A stretch of 23,864 nt of DNA from Sphingobium sp. (GTDB taxonomy: Bacteria; Pseudomonadota; Alphaproteobacteria; Sphingomonadales; Sphingomonadaceae): the NCBI GenBank assembly GCA_030148625.1, contig JASBTC010000220.1, positions 1 through 23,864 of the forward strand. Reading direction: 5' to 3'. The translations under genes were made by a program, and so were the position numbers. Of this stretch, positions 8,959 to 16,853 are shown piece after piece. The notes beneath the pieces were generated by a model that worked only from the letters and a program-made list of their open reading frames with translations, made no database searches and was not told where the DNA came from. Each line of letters begins with the position of its first letter. Within the stretch, counting starts at the first letter, position 1.

Positions 8959-9091
8959 CCAGGTCACTCGCCGCGTGCGGCAGCGGAATTGTTGGTGACG
9001 CTTGCGCTCCCATTGTCGGCATCGGGAAATCTACGCATTTGCGCGAGCCGACGTTGTCGCGATTGAGGTCTTCCAACCGAGGAGGCTTTCA

Positions 9092-9421
9092 ATGCGCTCG
9101 TTAGTCATTCTGATATACGTGCTTGCGCTGGGCGCATGCGACCGACCCGGCCACGAAGCGACCGAAGCTTCAAACGAAAATGTGGCGAGTGCCAATTCCG
9201 CAGAGACTGTCGCGGCACTTCACCCGCGCCAGCGCGAGGCGGTTCTGTTCCGGGCGATCAGAGATGCCGGGCTCCCTTGCCAGGATGTCGTCAGGACCGA
9301 ACAGATCGAAGACACGATGGGCAAGCCGACTTGGCGCGCACGATGCGAGGATGGTGCGTCACACCTCATCATCATCAACCCGGATGGGTCCGCAGCCGTG
9401 ATGAGCAGAACGACGCCCTGA
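9092..9421 (+). CDS. Putative lipoprotein of unknown function
   Basis: A 109-residue protein with a lipoprotein signal peptide: MRSLVILIYVLALGAC places the lipobox LGAC with the lipidated cysteine at residue 16. A low-complexity Glu/Ala/Asn linker (about 20-45) follows, then a compact domain (about 46-107) with two cysteines (C63, C85) that could form a disulfide, and the segments GLPCQDV and WRARCEDG. The start is well supported by GAGGAGG (9079-9085) six bases upstream of the ATG. It lies 133 bases after the channel gene on the same strand. I do not recognise the domain. Export and membrane anchoring are the only functional inference. Confidence 0.7.
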   Translation: MRSLVILIYVLALGACDRPGHEATEASNENVASANSAETVAALHPRQREAVLFRAIRDAGLPCQDVVRTEQIEDTMGKPTWRARCEDGASHLIIINPDGSAAVMSRTTP

Positions 9422-9428
9422 AATAAAC

Positions 9429-9755
9429 GTGTTCCTGCGGAGACGTAACGCGTCCGCAGGCTTCGTGGCCATCGTCCCGAGCGCGGTCGGTCTTGCCTCG
9501 TGCACCGGACATCTTCCTGCGTATCGACCGCATTCCAGGCCGAACGCCGCGATTGGTCATGCCGAAGAACGGGTGGGGATGGCCGCTTACGAGTCAGCTA
9601 TTGGGGCCGTCGCGGACGCGCCTTTCGGACCTCGATCGCCTCGCTTCTGGTGTGCTGCCGAACTCGCACTTCAAAAGGGATTTGGCACACGAACCAACGA
9701 GGAAATGCGAAGGTCCGGATTAGGTACTCTTCCCAATGTTGAATGCTGCAGGTGA
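9429..9755 (+). CDS. Doubtful ORF with lipoprotein-like N-terminus
   Basis: A 108-codon frame beginning with GTG. The N-terminus has three arginines, a weakly hydrophobic stretch and LASC at residues 22-25, which fits a lipobox. Against it, there is no ribosome-binding site, a hairpin covers its first codons, third-position composition is mixed, and the C-terminal half resembles nothing I know. It fills an otherwise gene-free gap between the lipoprotein gene at 9092 and the small ORF at 9808. It could equally be non-coding sequence. Confidence 0.2.
   Translation: MFLRRRNASAGFVAIVPSAVGLASCTGHLPAYRPHSRPNAAIGHAEERVGMAAYESAIGAVADAPFGPRSPRFWCAAELALQKGFGTRTNEEMRRSGLGTLPNVECCR
9434..9460 (+). terminator. 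Hairpin downstream of the lipoprotein gene, possible terminator
   Basis: Perfect 8-base arms CCTGCGGA (9434-9441) and TCCGCAGG (9453-9460) enclose an 11-base loop, beginning 13 bases after the lipoprotein stop. No T-tract follows, so an intrinsic terminator is only possible. It lies inside the low-confidence ORF that starts at 9429. Confidence 0.35.
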
Positions 9756-9782
9756 ATTGTAGCTTTAGGTGAATTGTAGCTT
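9750..9782. repeat. Two tandem copies of a 16-base sequence
   Basis: AGGTGAATTGTAGCTT occurs at 9750-9765 and again at 9767-9782, separated by one T (period 17). The copies are identical and AT-richer than the surroundings. They end 25 bases before the start of the small ORF at 9808, so they may be paired regulator sites or a recent slip duplication. Confidence 0.6.
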
Positions 9783-9807
9783 CGAGCGGTCGAATGGGGA
9801 CGTTCAT

Positions 9808-10035
9808 ATGACGGACGATTCAAGCGTAGAAGAGACGACAGTGGCGGGTCAGGTGGTAGCTGAGGCGGCCGAGGCGTTCTGGCACATGTACCTGGCTCTG
9901 TTCACCGGGTACTGGGGCCCGATTGCGGCGGTCTCAGTGTCGCCAGCGGGCCGGGCGCACCGGCGACCGGCGGATGAGCAGCTTGTCGTGCCCGAGCCGC
10001 TCGAGGAAAGAGGGGAATACGCCCTGTTCGCCTGA
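9808..10035 (+). CDS. Small hypothetical protein
   Basis: A 75-residue ORF starting with ATG at 9808, preceded by GGGGA seven bases upstream. The N-terminal part is acidic (MTDDSSVEETTVAGQVV). A central aromatic hydrophobic stretch at about residues 23-44 (EAFWHMYLALFTGYWGPIAAV) could be a membrane helix. The C-terminus is charged and proline-containing. A longer frame starts at GTG 9769 but has no ribosome-binding site. It is convergent with the alcohol dehydrogenase gene. I do not recognise the family. The start signal and coherent layout make it a possible small membrane protein, not a proven gene. Confidence 0.45.
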   Translation: MTDDSSVEETTVAGQVVAEAAEAFWHMYLALFTGYWGPIAAVSVSPAGRAHRRPADEQLVVPEPLEERGEYALFA

Positions 10036-10056
10036 GCGATGCTCCTCTCTGGGCTA

Positions 10057-10085
10057 ATCATCCGGGCGAGCGGGCGACGGATGAT
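10057..10085. terminator. Hairpin between convergent genes, possible bidirectional terminator
   Basis: Perfect 8-base arms ATCATCCG (10057-10064) and CGGATGAT (10078-10085) with a 13-base loop. It sits 21 bases past the stop of the small plus-strand ORF and 83 bases beyond the stop of the minus-strand dehydrogenase. No T-tract is present on either strand, so the termination role is uncertain. Confidence 0.3.
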
Positions 10086-10168
10086 CTCCGCTTTCGTCAA
10101 GACGCACCCGCCGATCGAGACTGCGTGACGCTTTACGCAGGATCTCACCGGCGCCGCGGGCAGCGGCG

Positions 10169-11245
10169 TCATGGCCTGATCGCCACCTTGAGTACACCAT
10201 CGCGCTGATGCCCGAAGACATCATAGGCGGTCTCGATATCGTCTAGGCTGAAATGATGGGTGACAAGCGCGCCGGTATCGATCCGTCCGTTCGCTACCGT
10301 CGCCATCAGTCTCCGCATCCGCTCCTTCCCGCCGGGGCATAATGTGGTCACGATGCGGTGATTGCCGAGGCCCGCGGCGAAAGCATCGAGAGGGATCCTC
10401 AGGTCTTCCGAATAGACGCCGAGCGACGACAGTGTGCCGCCGGGGCGAAGCGAACGAAGGGCCCATTCGAAGGTCTGTTGCTTGCCCAGTGCCTCGATGG
10501 CGACGTCGACGCCCCGGCCGCCGGTGAGCGTCATGATTGCGCTGACCGGATCCTCTCGCGTGAAGTCGACGACATGGTCGGCACCCATCTTGCGCGCGAT
10601 TGCCGCGCGTTCGGGAACACTCTCGACCGCGATGATCTCCGTCGCCCCCATCAATCGCGCGCCTGCCGTCGCACACAGCCCGATTGGCCCTTGCGCGAAG
10701 ACCGCCACCGTGTCGCCGAGGCGAATTTTCCCTGCTTCTGCGCCGCCGAATCCGGTCGAAAGGATGTCGGGGCACATCAGCACCTGCTCGTCGCTGAGCC
10801 CATCCGGGATCGGTGCCAGATTGGCCATGGCATCGGGAACGAGCAGAAATTCGGCTTGTGCACCGTCGATGGTATTTCCGAACCGCCATCCGCCAATCGG
10901 TTTCCACCCATGCGGCGTGCCGGCGCCGCATTGGGCATGGCAGCCGTCGAGTGAGGCGTTCGACCAGCCCGAGGGCGTGATCGCACCGGCGATGACGCGC
11001 TGCCCTTCCTGATATCCGGTGACCGCCGAGCCCAGTTTTTCGATCACGCCGACCGGCTCATGACCGATGGTGAGGCCGGATGTGACCGGATACTCGCCCT
11101 TGAGGATATGAATGTCGGTCCCGCATATGGTGGTGGTCGTGATGCGGATCAGCGCATCGAGGGGGCCTGGCTGAGGGATCGGCTTCTCACCGAGAACGAT
11201 CCGTCTTGGCTCGAGAAAGATCGTTGCGCGCATCTTGTTGGCCAT
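10169..11245 (-). CDS. Zinc-dependent alcohol dehydrogenase family protein
   Basis: A 358-residue medium-chain dehydrogenase that should interconvert an alcohol and an aldehyde or ketone with NAD(P). Probable catalytic zinc ligands are C41 (TTICGTDIHI), H62-E63 (GHEPVG) and D160 (MCPDILSTGFGG), as in the clostridial/thermophilic secondary-alcohol dehydrogenase branch. The Rossmann segment begins VAVFAQGPIGLCA at about residue 185. The four-cysteine structural-zinc loop is absent; only GCHAQC appears near residue 103. The start at 11245 is supported by AAAGGAGA six bases upstream. It lies 190 bases downstream of the beta-CASP gene on the same strand. Substrate and cofactor cannot be read from the sequence. 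Confidence 0.92.
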   Translation of the reverse strand: MANKMRATIFLEPRRIVLGEKPIPQPGPLDALIRITTTTICGTDIHILKGEYPVTSGLTIGHEPVGVIEKLGSAVTGYQEGQRVIAGAITPSGWSNASLDGCHAQCGAGTPHGWKPIGGWRFGNTIDGAQAEFLLVPDAMANLAPIPDGLSDEQVLMCPDILSTGFGGAEAGKIRLGDTVAVFAQGPIGLCATAGARLMGATEIIAVESVPERAAIARKMGADHVVDFTREDPVSAIMTLTGGRGVDVAIEALGKQQTFEWALRSLRPGGTLSSLGVYSEDLRIPLDAFAAGLGNHRIVTTLCPGGKERMRRLMATVANGRIDTGALVTHHFSLDDIETAYDVFGHQRDGVLKVAIRP

Positions 11246-11434
11246 GGCTGTCTCCTTTGGGAGGGCGAAGCGTGCACCGCCGCCGGCAATCGGTCTTTAC
11301 GGAATGTTCCGGACATCGGCCCGCAAAACCTCTCAACGCAGTCATGCCCGCGCGCCGTGTCTGATCGTCCGGATGGTCGCGACTGGCGCAATGCTCGGGG
11401 CCGCCTCGTCGCATCGTCCCGAGCCCGGCCCAGG

Positions 11435-13012
11435 TTACGAAGCCTGACTGCGTCGGAGCGGGTCGAACGCGTGCTCGGCGGCGGCAAGAGCGCGCTGCCG
11501 CGCCATGTCATCGGGCAGCGCGCGCAGTCGGTCCTCGAGCGAGGCTGCGAACGCGGCGTAGCGGTTGCGCCAGTCCTGCGGAGCGATCAGGTCAGACGCG
11601 TGCGGCCGCGGTTTACTGGTTCGGTGCGCCGGTGTGCCGCGCTCCAGCCGGAAGCGTTCGCCGAGCAGCGGTATGATCGGATGGAGCAATCCCGCGATTG
11701 TGGAGACGTCAGCCGACAGACGTTCGAGCGCAGGCGCTTCGCCATGGTCGAGAAAGATGTTGCCCCGGACGGGTGCGCGCCTTGCCAGCCAGCGAAGCAG
11801 TGCGGCATGATCGGCATGGGCGGAATAAGCATCGAGAGTTTCGATCCGCGCGCGGACGCGAATGTCGTTGCCGGAAATCCGCACTGCGCGCGCGCCGGAC
11901 TGGAGCACGGCTCCCAAAGTGCCGCGTGCCTGATAGCCGACGAACAAGACCGTGGATTCGACGCGTGGAAGATTGCGGATCAGATGGTGGCGGATGCGCC
12001 CACCATTGCACATGCCCGAGCCGGCAATAAGGATGGCGCCGGAGATCCGGTTGAGAGCCTTGGACTGGGCGACGTCGGCGGTGAAACGGACATTCGGGTT
12101 GTCGAAGGGAGAAGGAACGCCTTTACCCGGACGTGCGCCGTAGCGGCGATATGCCCGTGTTACCCGATCGGCGAGTGGTGAGTCGACGAACACCGACGAG
12201 GCAGGCAATCGTCGCGATGCGAACAACGCGACGAGATCCTCGAGCAGAACCTGGGTACGCTCGAGCGCGAAAGCCGGTATTAGCAGATTGCCGCCCTTGG
12301 CGAGGGCGGTTTCGACGATCGCCGCCAGCATCTCGCGCCGATCGGCAGCCGTGGGGACAACCCGATCCCGATCACCATAGGTTGCTTCGCAGACGACATG
12401 GTCCCATCCGCTGCCGGGCATGGCCGGATCAGCGGCATCTGCGGCCGCAACGCCGATATCGCCGGAAAACAGGAGGTTCTGGCCCTCGGCCTGGATCTCC
12501 AGCGAGGCGGCACCAAGAATATGATGCGCGTCCGAAAAGCGGATTGCTACACCCGGACACGGCTCGGCCCATTCGCCATAGCGCAGATCCTGGATCTGAG
12601 AGACGAGCTGTTCGACATCGCTGGCGTCGTAAAGCGGCTCGAACGCGGGAAGTCCGGCACGATCGGGGCGACGATTGCGTCGTTCGGCGTCGGCAGCCTG
12701 CAGCTTAGCTGCGTCGAGTAGAAGCGGTTCGAGCAGATGGCGCGTCGGTGGCGTGCACCAGATCGGCGCATCGTAACCGGCCCGGGTCAGAACCGGCAGC
12801 CGACCGCTGTGGTCGAGATGCGCGTGCGTCAGCACGATCGCATCAAGGCCGCGCACGTCGAAGGGCAGGGTCTCATGGTTGAGCGCCTCGAGCGTGCGCG
12901 ACCCCTGGAACAGGCCACAGTCTATCAGCAGGCGGCGATCGCCGACATTGAGCTCCATGCAGGAGCCGGTGACCGTGCCCGCGGCACCGTGAAAGGTCAG
13001 CTCGACCGTCAT
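11435..13012 (-). CDS. Metallo-beta-lactamase fold protein with beta-CASP and RMMBL domains (exonuclease-like)
   Basis: A 525-residue protein related to the CPSF73/YSH1-type nucleases. Core motifs are THAHLDH (H63, H65, D67, H68), SDAHHILGA (about 160-168) and SGDIG (D185), which would bind two zinc ions. A beta-CASP domain follows with VFVDSPLA and GSGMCNGGRIRHH, then the RMMBL motif YSAHADHAALLRWL. The start at MTVELTFHGAAGTVTGS (13012) matches the usual family N-terminus; the frame continues to 13117 without resemblance to the family. The last 70 residues are Arg/Ala-rich and less conserved. The family acts on RNA in characterised members, but this bacterial subgroup is poorly characterised. 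Divergent from the universal stress gene. Confidence 0.9.
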   Translation of the reverse strand: MTVELTFHGAAGTVTGSCMELNVGDRRLLIDCGLFQGSRTLEALNHETLPFDVRGLDAIVLTHAHLDHSGRLPVLTRAGYDAPIWCTPPTRHLLEPLLLDAAKLQAADAERRNRRPDRAGLPAFEPLYDASDVEQLVSQIQDLRYGEWAEPCPGVAIRFSDAHHILGAASLEIQAEGQNLLFSGDIGVAAADAADPAMPGSGWDHVVCEATYGDRDRVVPTAADRREMLAAIVETALAKGGNLLIPAFALERTQVLLEDLVALFASRRLPASSVFVDSPLADRVTRAYRRYGARPGKGVPSPFDNPNVRFTADVAQSKALNRISGAILIAGSGMCNGGRIRHHLIRNLPRVESTVLFVGYQARGTLGAVLQSGARAVRISGNDIRVRARIETLDAYSAHADHAALLRWLARRAPVRGNIFLDHGEAPALERLSADVSTIAGLLHPIIPLLGERFRLERGTPAHRTSKPRPHASDLIAPQDWRNRYAAFAASLEDRLRALPDDMARQRALAAAEHAFDPLRRSQAS

Positions 13013-13373
13013 TTCGTCGCACCGGGAAAGGCGGAGGCGTTTCGAGATCCCGCACCGTCGCTGTCGCGGTGGCCTAGGGGTTGCGGTTCGGTGTGCAGCA
13101 TCATGCGTCTCCGGCAAAGGCGAGATGCCAGCCTAGCGGCGTCCTCTGTCGCGCGAACTCAGTACAAGTCCGGATGGCCGCACTGCTGATCAGCGTTCAA
13201 ACGGTACATGTCATCGCGCGCATTCAGGGGGCACCGTGGAACTGCACCAGCCGAACTGTAGACGGCGTTCGATCTGCAACGATCGCGCGGAGCCGGCGTT
13301 GTGCAGCTGCATCGAAATTCTTTCGGTCGGGCAGGGCGACCGTCAGGCCGCCAGACTCCAAGGCTGAGATGTC
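13013..13373. other. Divergent intergenic region between beta-CASP and universal stress genes
   Basis: These 361 bases hold no convincing gene. They must contain the promoters for both flanking genes. A half-matching FNR-like motif (CTGAT at 13186-13190 and TTCAA at 13196-13200) has five bases between the halves instead of four and is not accepted as an FNR site. No strong hairpin or repeat was seen. Confidence 0.6.
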
Positions 13374-13796
13374 ATGTATCCGAACGTCCTCATCGCCGTC
13401 GATCTCGATCAGAGCAGTTCATGGGCCAAGGCGTTGCCCGCCGCAGTTGGGCTTTGCAGATGCTTCGAGGCAAAGCTCACGCTTGTGACCGTGGTCTCCG
13501 GCACTGAGCTGGCGCTCGGGGCGCAGTGGTCGCCGATCGCCCTTCGCAAGATGGTGGATACCGCCCGTAGCCGTCTTGCCGGCCTTGCCGACAGCGTGGC
13601 CGGGTCGCCGGACGTTTCATGCCTTGTCGAGACCGGCAGCGTCTATCGCGGCATCCTCACCGCTGCTGAGCGGATTGCCGCCGATCTGATCGTTCTGGCC
13701 TCTCACCGCCCCGAGATGAAGGACTATCTGCTCGGCGCCAACGCCTCGCGCGTCGTGCGTCATGCGCGCTGTTCCGTATTCGTGGTGCGCGATTGA
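13374..13796 (+). CDS. Universal stress protein (UspA family)
   Basis: A 140-residue single-domain Usp. It begins with the typical first strand YPNVLIAVDLDQSS, has the mid-domain ADLIVLASH (about residues 103-111) and ends LLGANASRVVRHARCSVFVVRD, where the ATP-loop glycines of G-x2-G-x9-G-S are only partly kept (ANAS in place of GSVA). Nucleotide binding is therefore uncertain. The ATG is preceded by a weak AAGG. The stop at 13796 lies four bases before the probable GTG start of the P-type ATPase, indicating coupled expression. Usp proteins in this setting usually respond to oxygen limitation or other stress; that link is inferred. Confidence 0.9.
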   Translation: MYPNVLIAVDLDQSSSWAKALPAAVGLCRCFEAKLTLVTVVSGTELALGAQWSPIALRKMVDTARSRLAGLADSVAGSPDVSCLVETGSVYRGILTAAERIAADLIVLASHRPEMKDYLLGANASRVVRHARCSVFVVRD

Positions 13797-13800
13797 AGCG

Positions 13801-16368
13801 GTGGTCGAATCCGCGACCTTGACGCCTGCGCCGGCCGAGGCGGTGCCCATCGGCCTGACCCAGAGTGAAGCGATGATCCGTCTGGCGCGAGACGGCGCCA
13901 ATGAGCTTCCACGGCAAAGGCGCCGCTCGTTGATCTCGATCGTCGTCGAAGTCATGCGCGAACCCATGCTGTTGCTGTTGCTGGCCGGTGGTGTCGTCTA
14001 TCTGGCGCTCGGCGATCTGACGGAAGCGCTCGTCCTTATCGTTCTCGCGGGATTTTCGATCGCGATCACCATCGTCCAGGAGACGCGCAGCGAGCGTGCG
14101 ATCGAGGCGTTGCGTGACCTGGCCAGCCCGCGTGCGCTGGTGGTGCGCGACCATGTCCGGCGGCGCATCGCCGGGCGTGATGTCGTGCAGGGCGATCTCC
14201 TGGTTCTGAGTGAGGGGGACCGTGTTGCCGCCGATGGGTGGGTGCTCGCCGACAAAGGACTGCGGCTCGACGAGTCTCTCCTGACGGGCGAGTCGATGCC
14301 GGTCAGCAAGGCCGTACGCGTGGGGGAGTGTTATGGCGAGCCGTCGCCTCGGCCGGGCGGAGATCATCTCGCATACATCTTCTCGGGCACGCTGGTCGTT
14401 GCTGGAAGCGGGCTCTGCCGCGTCGCCGCGACGGGAACGAGGAGTGAAATCGGACGAATCGGCCAGTCGCTATCGACGTTGGAAACCGACTCACCGCATC
14501 TTCGCCGCCAGACGCGGAAGCTCGTGCTGGCCTTTGCGATTATTGGCAGCATTGTAAGCGGGTTGGCGGTCCTGCTCTACGGCCTACTCCGTGGCGGCTG
14601 GCTTGAGGCTGCGCTCACCGGGATCGCGCTTGGCATGTCAATGCTTCCCGAGGAGTTCCCGGTGGTCCTGGCCGTATTCATGGCGATGGGGGCGATGCGC
14701 ATGTCGCGTGTGCGCGTGCTTGCTCGGCGGGCGGCCGCGATTGAGACTTTGGGCTCCGCGACCGTGCTGTGCACCGACAAGACCGGCACACTGACCGAAA
14801 ACAGGATGACGGTGGTTCAGCTCAAGCTGCCGGATGGACGGGTGCTCGAGCATGACGGCGAGGCGCCTCTACCCGATGAATTCTGGCAGTTGGCCGAACT
14901 CGGCATTCTTGCAAGCGCGCCGCAGCCGTTCGACCCCATGGAGGTGGCATTCCACGATCTCAGTCGCGTTGGCGATACGGGGATGCCGCGCCGCGCCGAT
15001 TGGAATTTGCGACACCATTATCCGCTCGATCCGGCACTCCTCGCGGTCTCGCAAATATGGCGCACAGCCTCCGGAGACGACGAGCATGTCATTGCGTCAA
15101 AGGGGGCACCGGAAACCATCGCCGAGCTGTGCGGCATGGATCCGGCCCAACGTGCAGCTGTTGCCGCCGCGGTCGACGCAATGGCCGCGTGCGGCCTCCG
15201 CGTGCTCGGCGTTGCCGAAGCGCGTTGGCGCGGGACGCATTTTCCCGCCACGCAGCGTGGGTTCGATTTCACCTATCGCGGGCTGGTGGGATTGCAGGAT
15301 CCGCTGCGTGCCTCGGTGCCGGAAGCCGTGCGGCAGTGCCATGCCGCCGGAATCCGCGTGGTGATGATCACCGGCGACTATCCTGAAACGGCCCGGGCGA
15401 TCGCCCAGGAGGCGGGGATCCCATCCGGCCCGCTCATGACCGGCGACCAGCTCGCGCAGATCGATGACGCCGAGCTCGCATGCCGCGTATGTGACATCAC
15501 GATCTTCGCCCGGATCATGCCGGAGCAGAAGCTGCGCATTGTCCAGGCACTGAAAGTTGGTGGCCAGATCGTGGGAATGACCGGGGATGGCGTCAACGAC
15601 GCACCTTCGCTCAAGGCCGCCGATATCGGCATCGCCATGGGCGGGCGCGGCACCGACGTGGCGCGTGAGGCTGCTTCCATCGTCCTGCTCGACGACGATT
15701 TCGGGTCCATCGTTACTGCGATCCGTGTCGGCCGGCGGATCTACGATAATCTGCGCAAAGCTATGGGCTTCATTGTTGCGGTGCATCTGCCGATCGCTGG
15801 CCTGGCGATGATGCCGCTCCTGTTCGGATTGCCGATCTTGCTTGCGCCTCTGCATATCGCCCTGCTCGAGATGATCATCGATCCGGTATGTTCGCTGGTG
15901 TTTGAGGCGGAGCGCGAGGAAAGCAACGTCATGCAGCGGCCGCCGAGAGCGCCAGCGACCGCGCTGCTGCCACGCACGCTGGTGCTTTGGTCGGCCATGC
16001 AAGGGGCGGTCGCGCTCGCGGCGATCGGCGGCATGGTGCTGTGGAGCCGAACTGCACCGGTGACCGAGCTTCGCGCCATCGCTTTCGGGACGCTTGTCGG
16101 TGCGATCCTTGCTCTCGTGCTGGTCAATCGCGCCTTCACCTCGTCGATTGCCGGCGCGTTGCTCCGCCCCAACTTCGCGCTTGCCGCCGTGGTATTCGTG
16201 ATCGCGCTGGTATTCGGCCTGGTGGAATGGATCCGGCCGGTCCGCGACCTGCTTGGGTTCGGTGCATTGCAGCCCGAGCAGATGTTTGCCGCTTTCGTGG
16301 CGGGAGTGGCCGTGTTGGTGGTGCTCGAGATGATCAAGCGACGCTGGCATATTGGCTGGGCCATATGA
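13801..16368 (+). CDS. P2-like cation-transporting P-type ATPase (PEEFP type)
   Basis: An 855-residue ion pump with an N-terminal cation-ATPase domain (GLTQSEAMIRLARDGANELP), actuator motif LTGES (162-165), M4 motif PEEFPV (283-288), phosphorylation site DKTGTLT (D326), nucleotide-domain KGAPE, TGDYPETA and hinge GDGVNDAP (595-602). About eight to ten membrane helices are visible. M4 keeps the glutamate of the calcium-pump PEGLP but adds a second one, while M5 and M6 lack most calcium-site residues (M6 reads LLEMIIDPVCSLVFE), so the ion is unknown. I chose GTG 13801, four bases after the usp stop; ATG 13762 would overlap usp by 35 bases. Heavy-metal CPC motifs are absent. Confidence 0.93.
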   Translation: MVESATLTPAPAEAVPIGLTQSEAMIRLARDGANELPRQRRRSLISIVVEVMREPMLLLLLAGGVVYLALGDLTEALVLIVLAGFSIAITIVQETRSERAIEALRDLASPRALVVRDHVRRRIAGRDVVQGDLLVLSEGDRVAADGWVLADKGLRLDESLLTGESMPVSKAVRVGECYGEPSPRPGGDHLAYIFSGTLVVAGSGLCRVAATGTRSEIGRIGQSLSTLETDSPHLRRQTRKLVLAFAIIGSIVSGLAVLLYGLLRGGWLEAALTGIALGMSMLPEEFPVVLAVFMAMGAMRMSRVRVLARRAAAIETLGSATVLCTDKTGTLTENRMTVVQLKLPDGRVLEHDGEAPLPDEFWQLAELGILASAPQPFDPMEVAFHDLSRVGDTGMPRRADWNLRHHYPLDPALLAVSQIWRTASGDDEHVIASKGAPETIAELCGMDPAQRAAVAAAVDAMAACGLRVLGVAEARWRGTHFPATQRGFDFTYRGLVGLQDPLRASVPEAVRQCHAAGIRVVMITGDYPETARAIAQEAGIPSGPLMTGDQLAQIDDAELACRVCDITIFARIMPEQKLRIVQALKVGGQIVGMTGDGVNDAPSLKAADIGIAMGGRGTDVAREAASIVLLDDDFGSIVTAIRVGRRIYDNLRKAMGFIVAVHLPIAGLAMMPLLFGLPILLAPLHIALLEMIIDPVCSLVFEAEREESNVMQRPPRAPATALLPRTLVLWSAMQGAVALAAIGGMVLWSRTAPVTELRAIAFGTLVGAILALVLVNRAFTSSIAGALLRPNFALAAVVFVIALVFGLVEWIRPVRDLLGFGALQPEQMFAAFVAGVAVLVVLEMIKRRWHIGWAI

Positions 16369-16419
16369 CCATTGTGCCACCTTCCCGTCCTTGTCGAAAA
16401 TTTGCGTCGGAAGGGAGGT

Positions 16420-16791
16420 TCAGTCGTCGGCAATCGGCTGGCAGAGCGAGATCTCGAAAGCGAGCGGCGTGCCGTCGTGCTCGGTGACGGTCACATATTC
16501 GCCGAGGCGCATCGGATGTGCTTCGAGATGGAACAGCGGCTCGTCATCGGCGTCGCCGGGGGCATAGGAAAAGGCCCAGCCCTTGCGTTTGTGCACCAGA
16601 TAGCCGTGAACATCGGGCTCGTCGGGCCAGGAGCGTAGCACGGTCGCGCGCTCGGGCTTTGCACGGATCGCCTCGCGGTCAACGATCTGCTGCTGATCGA
16701 GCGGCGCACGCAGCAGATAGCAATGCGCGCGCGAACCTTCTGGGAAATCGCGGGTTCGCGCGAGATCGAGGCGGATCATATACCAGGTCAT
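16420..16791 (-). CDS. Conserved hypothetical protein, unknown function
   Basis: A 123-residue soluble protein, MTWYMIRLDLARTRDFPEGS at the N-terminus, with no signal peptide or membrane segment. It has an alternating strand-like pattern (ATVLRSWPDE, HGYLVHKRKGWAFSY, EYVTVTEHDG) and several tryptophans and prolines, suggesting a small beta-rich fold. It ends 52 bases from the convergent ATPase gene and begins 62 bases after the NUDIX gene on the same strand, so the two may share a transcript. The ribosome-binding site is weak. I do not recognise a named family. Coherent composition on both sides of the frame supports a real gene. Confidence 0.7.
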   Translation of the reverse strand: MTWYMIRLDLARTRDFPEGSRAHCYLLRAPLDQQQIVDREAIRAKPERATVLRSWPDEPDVHGYLVHKRKGWAFSYAPGDADDEPLFHLEAHPMRLGEYVTVTEHDGTPLAFEISLCQPIADD

Positions 16792-16853
16792 GCCGGTCTT
16801 TGTCTGCCGAGTGTGCCGCGTCCGAAATTGGGGATATTACGTATGGTGAGCTT

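Noticed and set aside
8970..8981. Small hairpin GCCGC-GT-GCGGC after the channel gene
   Set aside because: The loop is only two bases, arms are five bases and there is no T-tract, so a terminator call is not supported.
9493..9742. Overlapping plus-strand frames of 76-80 codons after the lipoprotein gene
   Set aside because: They have no start signal or family features and conflict with one another; only the GTG frame at 9429 was kept, at low confidence.
11060..12181. 373-codon plus-strand frame opposite the dehydrogenase and beta-CASP genes
   Set aside because: Spans two real genes and their gap on the other strand and shows no domain.
13186..13200. FNR-box-like sequence CTGATCAGCGTTCAA
   Set aside because: The half-sites are separated by five bases rather than four and each departs from TTGAT/ATCAA, so it is not accepted as an FNR site.
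15097..16380. 427-codon minus-strand frame opposite the P-type ATPase
   Set aside because: Antisense to conserved ATPase motifs, with a His/Arg-rich shadow composition.
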